Position numbers and translations under genes: made by a program. Shown in pieces: positions 7,831 through 12,146 of a DNA stretch of 12,146 bases. The stretch spans positions 1-12,146 of the forward strand of contig JASHTP010000084.1 in assembly GCA_030040495.1 (NCBI GenBank). Direction: 5' to 3'. The number at the start of each line of letters is the position of its first letter. The stretch's first letter is position 1. Source of the DNA: Alphaproteobacteria bacterium (GTDB lineage: Bacteria; Pseudomonadota; Alphaproteobacteria; ATCC43930; CGMCC-115725). The notes under the pieces are model-generated. The model had not been told where the DNA came from. It saw only the letters and a program-made list of their open reading frames with translations, and searched no databases.

Positions 7831-8616
7831 TCAACCGCCGGCGAGCAGCGCGCGGGCCGGCGCGGCGAGCGCCGGGTCGCCGCAGGCGACGACGCGGCCG
7901 TCCGAGCCGAGATCGAGCGCGCGCCCCTGCCAGTCGGTGATCGTGCCGCCGGCGCCTTCGATCACCGGCGCCAGCGCGCAGAAATCGTAGGGCTTGAGCT
8001 GGCCTTCGACGACGAGGTCGATGAAGCCGCCGGCGAGCTGGGCATAGGCATAGCAGTCGGCGCCGGCGCGGAAGAGCTTCACCGCGCCGCGCAGCCGCGC
8101 GAAGCCGGCCGCGTCCTCGCCTTGGAACATGAGCTCGGGCGCGGTGCAGAAGAGCGTCGCCCGCTCGAGCGCGGCGCAGCGCCGGCTGCGCACCGGCGCG
8201 CCGTTGAGCAGCGTGCCGCGCCCCGCGACGCCGAGCCAGCGCTCGCCCAGGATCGGCTGGTCGATGATGCCGAGCACCGGCCGGCCGCGGCGGGCGAGCG
8301 CGATCAGCGTGCCGAAGAGCGGGATGCCGCTGATGAAGGATTTGGTGCCGTCGATCGGGTCGAGCACCCAGACATGCTCGGCCTCGCCGCGGATGCTGCC
8401 ATGCTCCTCGCCGATGATGCCGTCGTCGGGGAAGCGCTTCTCGATGAGCTGCCGCATCGCCGCTTCCGCCGCGCGGTCGGCGACGGTCACCGGCGTCAGG
8501 TCGCTCTTGTCGTCGACGGCGAGCGGGCGGCGGAAATGGCCGCTTATGACGGCGCGCGCCGCGTCGGCCAGCGCCTCGGCGAGGGCGATCCGGGCGGCGC
8601 TGACCTCCTCCGTCAT
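7831..8616 (-). CDS. hisN: Histidinol-phosphatase, inositol monophosphatase family
   Basis: This 261-residue cytosolic enzyme is predicted to remove phosphate from L-histidinol phosphate, the penultimate step of histidine synthesis, in organisms that lack the HisB-type phosphatase. The Mg2+-dependent fold is clear: DKSDLTPVTVAD (36-47), IGEEHG (68-73, with metal ligand Glu70 or Glu71), DPIDGTKSFISG (86-97, metal ligands Asp86 and Asp89), and PYDFCALAPVIEGAGG (209-224, Asp211). The pair GTKSFISG and IPLFGTLIAL is characteristic of HisN rather than SuhB-type inositol monophosphatases. The start at 8616 lies 14 bp after the cycM stop, so the two are probably cotranscribed; the ribosome binding site is weak. 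No other histidine gene is in the window, so the assignment rests on sequence alone. A general inositol or sugar phosphatase is the alternative. Confidence 0.88.
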   Translation of the reverse strand: MTEEVSAARIALAEALADAARAVISGHFRRPLAVDDKSDLTPVTVADRAAEAAMRQLIEKRFPDDGIIGEEHGSIRGEAEHVWVLDPIDGTKSFISGIPLFGTLIALARRGRPVLGIIDQPILGERWLGVAGRGTLLNGAPVRSRRCAALERATLFCTAPELMFQGEDAAGFARLRGAVKLFRAGADCYAYAQLAGGFIDLVVEGQLKPYDFCALAPVIEGAGGTITDWQGRALDLGSDGRVVACGDPALAAPARALLAGG

Positions 8617-8630
8617 GCCGCCCGCCCGCG

Positions 8631-9182
8631 CTATTTGCCGAGCGGCTGCGGGTTGTCGCTCAGCGAGTTGAGATAGGCGACGATGTTGGCGCGGTCCTGG
8701 GCCTTGGGCAGGCCGGCGAACGTCATCTTGGTGCCCTGGGCGAAGCTTTGCGGGTTGAACAGCCAGTGGTTCAGATTGTCGACCGTCCACTTTTCGCCCT
8801 TGTGCTTGGCAAGCGCGTCCGAGAACTGGTAGCCGTTGCGGTCTTCGGCGATGGGCTCGTTGACGACGTTGTAGAGGTTGGGGCCGATGCGGTTGGGCCC
8901 GCCCTTGTCGAAGGTGTGGCAGACTTGGCAGACCCTGGTCTGCGCCTTGCCGGCGGTGGGATCGGCCTTGGCGAGCAGCGGCGCGATCGGCTCGGGCCCG
9001 GTCTGGGCCGGCGCCGCGGCCTGCACGCCGGCTGCCGGCTGCGCGCCGCCGGCGACGAGATAGTGCGGCTTGGCCGGCACGGTGGGCTTGACCAGACTGC
9101 CGGCGATGATGCCGGAGACCATGGCCAGTATCATCGAAGCGAGGACCGCGCCAATGATCTTGTTCCACTCGAAAGACGACAT
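8631..9182 (-). CDS. cycM: Membrane-anchored c-type cytochrome (CycM type)
   Basis: This 183-residue protein is a class I cytochrome c held to the periplasmic face of the inner membrane by an uncleaved N-terminal anchor. By analogy with CycM of rhizobia (about 184 residues) it would pass electrons from the bc1 complex to an aa3-type oxidase. The start MSSFEWNKIIGAVL leads into a membrane segment (about 9-29). An Ala/Pro-rich linker (about 33-68) follows, then the haem domain: CQVCH (85-89) with His89 as axial ligand, GGPNRIGPNLYNVV (94-107), and GTKMTFAG (150-157), where Met153 should be the second ligand. No residue needed for haem binding is missing. GAGGGAAGGGA precedes the ATG closely, and the start fits the family. 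The frame is open further upstream into the intergenic region, but that part is not protein-like. Confidence 0.93.
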   Translation of the reverse strand: MSSFEWNKIIGAVLASMILAMVSGIIAGSLVKPTVPAKPHYLVAGGAQPAAGVQAAAPAQTGPEPIAPLLAKADPTAGKAQTRVCQVCHTFDKGGPNRIGPNLYNVVNEPIAEDRNGYQFSDALAKHKGEKWTVDNLNHWLFNPQSFAQGTKMTFAGLPKAQDRANIVAYLNSLSDNPQPLGK

Positions 9183-9358
9183 TCCCTTCCCTCGGGCAAG
9201 CGGTTCCAGCCGCGGAGAAAAGCCAATTTTCGCTGACAACTCAAACGAAATGTGATTGAAGCGACGCGACAATAGCGTGGCCCCTGCGCCGACCGACCCG
9301 GTTTTCATGCGGCATAACGCCGCAATCCCGAGTCGGACGGGCGGAGCAAAGGAGTCCC
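9183..9358. promoter_or_regulatory. Divergent intergenic region between cycM and kdsB
   Basis: These 176 bases separate two genes that point away from each other, so promoters for both directions must lie here or in the gene edges. Bases 9221-9260 are clearly more AT-rich than the surroundings and are the best place for a promoter core. I could not find a -35/-10 pair that I trust: CTGACA at 9233-9238 is a decent -35 for the plus strand but has no good -10 at the right distance. The kdsB ribosome binding site (AAAGGAG) is at the right end. Confidence 0.5.
9308..9324. repeat. Perfect inverted repeat upstream of kdsB
   Basis: TGCGGC at 9308-9313 and GCCGCA at 9319-9324 are perfect reverse complements around a 5-base centre (ATAAC). 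The repeat is centred about 43 bases before the kdsB GTG. It could be an operator or, if transcribed, a small 5'-leader hairpin. No T-run follows, so it is not a terminator. Confidence 0.35.
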
Positions 9359-10132
9359 GTGACGATACCAATGCCGAGCTTCCGACCGATCGTGGTGATC
9401 CCGGCGCGCATGGCTGCGTCCCGGCTGCCGGGAAAGCCGCTCGCCGACATCGGCGGCCGGCCGATGATCGTCCATGTGCTGCGCCGCGCCGAGGCGGCGG
9501 CGATCGGGCCGGTGCTGGTGGCCTGCGCCGACGCCGAGATCAAGACCGCGGTCGAGCGCGCCGGCGGCCAGGCGGTGCTGACCCGTCCCGACCATGCGTC
9601 CGGCTCCGACCGCATCTTCGAGGCGGTGGCGCGGGTCGATGCCGAGCGCCGCCACGATGTCGTCGTCAATCTCCAGGGCGACTGGCCGCTGGTCGATCCC
9701 GCCATCATCCGCGCGGCGCTGGCGCCGCTCGCCGATCCCGCGGTCGACATCGCCACGCTCGCCTGTCCCATCCGCGACGCGGCGGAGCGCGACAATCCCA
9801 ACATGGTGAAGGCGGCGGCGGGATTCGCCGCCGGCCAGCGCATCGCCCGCGCGCTCTATTTCAGCCGGCTGCCGGTGCCGTTCGGCCCGGGCGAGCACTA
9901 CCACCATATCGGCATCTACGCCTATCGCCGCGCCGCGCTCGAGCGCTTCGTCGCGCTGCCCGCCGCGGTGCTGGAGAAGCGCGAGAGCCTCGAGCAGCTG
10001 CGCGCGCTGCAGGCCGGCATGCGCATCGAGGTGGCGCTCGTTGACACCTTTCCCTTCGGTGTCGATACTCCGGCCGATCTTGCCCGCGCGCGCGAGCTGC
10101 TCGCGCCGGGCGTCCCGCCCGGCGCCTCATGA
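9359..10132 (+). CDS. kdsB: 3-deoxy-manno-octulosonate cytidylyltransferase (CMP-KDO synthetase)
   Basis: This 257-residue cytosolic enzyme is predicted to join KDO and CTP to give CMP-KDO, the activated sugar used to build the inner core of lipopolysaccharide. The nucleotide-binding N-terminus IPARMAASRLPGKPLADIGG (14-33) is diagnostic. NLQGDWP (104-110) contains the expected metal-binding Asp108, and FGVDTPADL (233-241) the second one, Asp236. HIGIYAYRR (183-191) and LEKRESLEQLRAL (205-217) are also family motifs. One oddity is Trp109, where I would expect Glu in enterobacteria or a small or aliphatic residue in alphaproteobacteria. I chose the GTG at 9359 because AAAGGAG sits 4 bases upstream; an ATG at 9371 would be 16 bases from it. 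The stop overlaps the pheA start as ATGA, so the two are translationally coupled. Confidence 0.94.
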   Translation: MTIPMPSFRPIVVIPARMAASRLPGKPLADIGGRPMIVHVLRRAEAAAIGPVLVACADAEIKTAVERAGGQAVLTRPDHASGSDRIFEAVARVDAERRHDVVVNLQGDWPLVDPAIIRAALAPLADPAVDIATLACPIRDAAERDNPNMVKAAAGFAAGQRIARALYFSRLPVPFGPGEHYHHIGIYAYRRAALERFVALPAAVLEKRESLEQLRALQAGMRIEVALVDTFPFGVDTPADLARARELLAPGVPPGAS

Positions 10133-11004
10133 CCTCTCGCCAGCACCCGGCTTCGCTCATCGCCTTCCAGGGCGCGCCCGGCGCCTATTCCGACCTCGCC
10201 TGCCGCGAGGTCTTCCCGCGACTCTCGACCTTGCCCTGCGCCGCCTTCGAGGATGCGTTCGCGGCGGTGCGCAGCGGCCGCGCCCGCTACGCCATGCTGC
10301 CGATCGAGAACTCGCTCGCCGGCCGCGTCGCCGACATCCATCACCTGATGCCGGACTCCGGCCTCCATATCGTCGGCGAGCATTTCCAGCGGGTGAGCCA
10401 TCACCTGCTGGCGCCCAAGGGCGCCAGCCTGAAGGGCCTCAAGGTGGTGCGCAGCCACGTCCACGCGCTGTCGCAGTGCCGCGGCCTCATCCGCAAGCTG
10501 GGCTTGAAGCCCGTCGTCGCCGACGACACGGCGGGCGCCGCCGCCGAAGTGGCCGAGCGCGGCGACCGCAGCGAGGCGGCGATCGCCTCGGCGCTCGCCG
10601 GCAGGATCTATGGCCTCGCTTCGCTCAAGGCCAACATCGAGGACGCCGAGCACAACACCACGCGCTTCCTCGTCATGGCGCGCCGGCCGACGCACGCCCG
10701 GCGCGGCGACGGCCTCGTCGTCACCACCTTCGTCTTTCGCGTGCGCAACGTGCCGGCGGCGCTCTACAAGGCGCTGGGCGGCTTCGCCACCAACGGCGTC
10801 AACATGACGAAGCTCGAAAGCTACATGCTCGGCGGCCGCTTCACCGCCACCCAGTTCTATGCCGACGTCGAGGCGCATCCCGAGGACCGGCCGCTGAAGC
10901 TGGCGCTCGAGGAGCTGCGCTTCTTCTCGCGCGAGGTGCGCATCCTCGGGGTCTATCCCGGCCATCCCTTCCGCCGCAGCGTGACCCAGGGCGAGGCCGA
11001 CTAG
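10129..11004 (+). CDS. pheA: Prephenate dehydratase with C-terminal ACT domain (monofunctional)
   Basis: This 291-residue cytosolic enzyme is predicted to convert prephenate to phenylpyruvate, the committed step to phenylalanine. There is no chorismate mutase domain. The periplasmic-binding-protein-like catalytic domain runs from about 9 to 185: FQGAPGAYSD (13-22), LPIENSLAG (57-65) and the catalytic NTTRF (176-180), all intact. An ACT regulatory domain follows at about 197-277: NVPAALYKALGGFATNGVN (207-225), then TKLESYML (227-234). In E. coli the Phe-binding motifs are GALV and ESRP; here the second reads ESYM, which I believe is common in alphaproteobacteria. Start and coupling are supported by the four-base overlap with the kdsB stop. 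Stop is TAG. Feedback inhibition by phenylalanine is likely but not shown by the sequence. Confidence 0.95.
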   Translation: MTSRQHPASLIAFQGAPGAYSDLACREVFPRLSTLPCAAFEDAFAAVRSGRARYAMLPIENSLAGRVADIHHLMPDSGLHIVGEHFQRVSHHLLAPKGASLKGLKVVRSHVHALSQCRGLIRKLGLKPVVADDTAGAAAEVAERGDRSEAAIASALAGRIYGLASLKANIEDAEHNTTRFLVMARRPTHARRGDGLVVTTFVFRVRNVPAALYKALGGFATNGVNMTKLESYMLGGRFTATQFYADVEAHPEDRPLKLALEELRFFSREVRILGVYPGHPFRRSVTQGEAD

Positions 11005-11093
11005 CAGGCTCCTTTCCCGCCCGTTTCGGTTGCGCCCGGCGGACGGTTTCCCTGCGAGCTACAATTCGGGACTCAGCCTCGCTCGATACTACC

Positions 11094-11123
11094 TTGACGG
11101 GATTTCGGCGCCTGCCCCATTGT
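11094..11123 (+). promoter_or_regulatory. Possible sigma-70-type promoter upstream of the EmrA-like gene (weak)
   Basis: TTGACG at 11094-11099 matches the -35 consensus at five of six positions. After an 18-base spacer, CATTGT at 11118-11123 matches the -10 at only three of six. Transcription would begin near 11130, leaving a leader of about 50 bases. A separate TACAAT at 11060-11065 is a good -10 but has no -35. The 177-base gap 11005-11181 otherwise holds no gene I can support. Confidence 0.25.
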
Positions 11124-11130
11124 GGGCGGG
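11111..11130. repeat. Inverted repeat in the pheA to EmrA-like gap
   Basis: CCTGCCC at 11111-11117 can pair with GGGCGGG at 11124-11130 (one G-U pair) around a 6-base loop. It lacks a T-run, so it is at best a weak terminator for kdsB-pheA. It overlaps the candidate -10 above, so the two readings compete. Confidence 0.3.
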
Positions 11131-11181
11131 CCGAAGAGCCGCGGCGAGCGGCCGGGCGCTGCCGGGAAGGTCGTGTCGTTC

Positions 11182-12146
11182 ATGCGCAAGCCGTTGGGGG
11201 TGGTGGTCCTGCTCGTCCTCGTCGCCGCCGGCGCCGCGGGCGGCGGGTATTGGTGGCGCGTGGCGCGCTTCGTCGAATCGACCGACGACGCCTATGTCCA
11301 GGCCGACATCTCCCCGATCAGCCCCAAGGTCGAGGGCTATGTGCGCGAGGTCCGCGTCACCGACAATGAGCCGGTCAAGCAGGGCGACGTGCTGGTGGTG
11401 ATCGACGATCGCGACTTCGCCGCCAAGCTCGACCAGGCGCGCGCCCATCGCGACTCGCAGCGCGCCGCGCTCGCCATGCTCGAGACGCGCCGCGTCTGGC
11501 AGAAGGCGGTGATCGACCAGGCCGCCGCCTCGGTGGCGAGCGCCGAGGCGGAGCTGCAGCGCGCCGAGCTCGAGCTCGTCCGCCAGCGCAATCTCGCCAA
11601 GGTCGACGTCGCCAGCCGGCAGAAATTCGAGGCGGCCGACGCCGACGAGCACAAGGCGGTGGCGGGACTGACGCGCGCGCGCGCCGTGCTCACCGCCGCG
11701 CGCGACCAGCTCGCCGTGCTCGAGGCCGAGAAGCGGCAGGACGAGGCGCGGCTGGAGCAGGCCGAGGCCGAGCTGAAGCTGGCGCGGAACGACCTCGACG
11801 ACACCGTGATCCGCGCGCCGGTCGACGGCGTCGTCGGCAACAAGGGCGTGCAGATCGGGCAGTTCGTCAGGCCCGGCACCTTGCTGTTGGCGATCGTGCC
11901 GCTGCCGCGCGTCTATGTCGTAGCCAACTTCAAGGAGACGCAGCTCGCCCTGATGCGCCCGGGCCAGCCGGTGAGCCTGACCTTCGACGCCTTGCCCGGC
12001 CGCACGCTGCGCGGCTTCATCGAGAGCTTCGCGCCGGCGAGCGGCGCGCTCTTCAGCCTGCTGCCGCCGGAGAACGCCACCGGCAACTTCACCAAGATCG
12101 TGCAGCGCGTGCCGGTGCGCATCGCGCTGGCGCCCGACGAGAGGCT
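11182..12146 (+). CDS. HlyD/EmrA-family membrane fusion (periplasmic adaptor) protein, 3' end outside window
   Basis: This is the adaptor subunit of a tripartite drug efflux system: anchored in the inner membrane, it reaches across the periplasm and links an inner-membrane pump to an outer-membrane channel. The 321 visible residues show a membrane anchor (about 5-25), the first lipoyl half-motif with DDAYVQADISPISPKVEGYV (35-54) and VKQGDVLVVID (65-75), a long Ala/Glu/Arg-rich coiled coil (about 80-205), the second lipoyl half with TVIRAPVDGVVGN (208-220), a beta-barrel stretch with VVANFKETQL (246-255), and NATGNFTKIVQRVPVRI (298-314), which is characteristic of EmrA. The family is near 350-400 residues, so little is missing. 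I chose ATG 11182 (GGGAAGG 11 bases upstream); in-frame GTG codons at 11173 and 11122 are alternatives. An EmrB-type MFS transporter is expected next. Confidence 0.93.
   Translation, partial: MRKPLGVVVLLVLVAAGAAGGGYWWRVARFVESTDDAYVQADISPISPKVEGYVREVRVTDNEPVKQGDVLVVIDDRDFAAKLDQARAHRDSQRAALAMLETRRVWQKAVIDQAAASVASAEAELQRAELELVRQRNLAKVDVASRQKFEAADADEHKAVAGLTRARAVLTAARDQLAVLEAEKRQDEARLEQAEAELKLARNDLDDTVIRAPVDGVVGNKGVQIGQFVRPGTLLLAIVPLPRVYVVANFKETQLALMRPGQPVSLTFDALPGRTLRGFIESFAPASGALFSLLPPENATGNFTKIVQRVPVRIALAPDER

Noticed and set aside
7831..9168. A fusion of a novel N-terminal region to HisN
   Set aside because: The upstream part is an out-of-frame reading of cycM. HisN homology begins exactly at the ATG at 8616.
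9922..10965. A 347-codon minus-strand frame opposite kdsB and pheA
   Set aside because: Antisense shadow of two clearly identified genes; no motifs.
1..12146. Possible genomic island, defence system or biosynthetic cluster
   Set aside because: No mobile-element gene, tRNA, direct repeat or shift in base composition was seen, and all ten genes belong to known core or transport families.

Overview
The window is ordinary-looking chromosome from a GC-rich (roughly 70 % G+C by eye) Gram-negative bacterium, most likely an alphaproteobacterium. The evidence for that is a membrane-anchored CycM-type cytochrome c, a short monofunctional prephenate dehydratase with an alphaproteobacterial-style ACT domain, an inositol-monophosphatase-type histidinol-phosphatase (HisN), and a KDO-activating KdsB, which implies lipopolysaccharide. 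Genus cannot be fixed from this sequence. I see no rRNA, tRNA, CRISPR array, insertion sequence, integrase, prophage gene or attachment site.

Layout. (1) Bases 1-1161, plus strand: the C-terminal half of an M17 leucyl aminopeptidase family protein, cut by the left edge, then a small MarR-type regulator. (2) Bases 1147-9182, minus strand, a dense run read right to left: cycM (cytochrome c), hisN, then after 81 bp yejA-yejB-yejE-yejF (a complete peptide/microcin C-type ABC importer), then a GhrA-type 2-hydroxyacid dehydrogenase. Junctions are very tight: 14 bp, 81 bp, 3 bp, a 4-base ATGA overlap, a stop-to-start gap of 17 bp (with an alternative ATGA start), and 11 bp. The last gene overlaps marR tail to tail by 15 bp. 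(3) Bases 9183-9358: a divergent intergenic region serving cycM and kdsB. (4) Bases 9359-11004, plus strand: kdsB and pheA, joined by an ATGA overlap. (5) Bases 11005-11181: intergenic. (6) Bases 11182 to the right edge: an EmrA/HlyD-type membrane fusion protein, truncated by the window.

How the genes work together. YejA (periplasmic binding protein), YejB and YejE (inner-membrane permeases) and YejF (double ATPase) form one importer for oligopeptides or peptide-like compounds; the aminopeptidase at the left edge would be a plausible downstream peptide hydrolase, but it is on the other strand. CycM would carry electrons from the bc1 complex to an aa3-type oxidase. HisN makes histidinol, PheA makes phenylpyruvate, and KdsB makes CMP-KDO for lipid A core assembly. 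The EmrA-like protein would form a drug efflux system with an MFS partner expected just past the right edge.

I looked for an undescribed system and did not find one. All ten genes fall in known families. The items worth a second look are small: an unusual Trp in the KdsB active-site loop, a 2-hydroxyacid dehydrogenase attached to the yej operon, several short inverted repeats in intergenic positions, and an odd 3' tail on the aminopeptidase.
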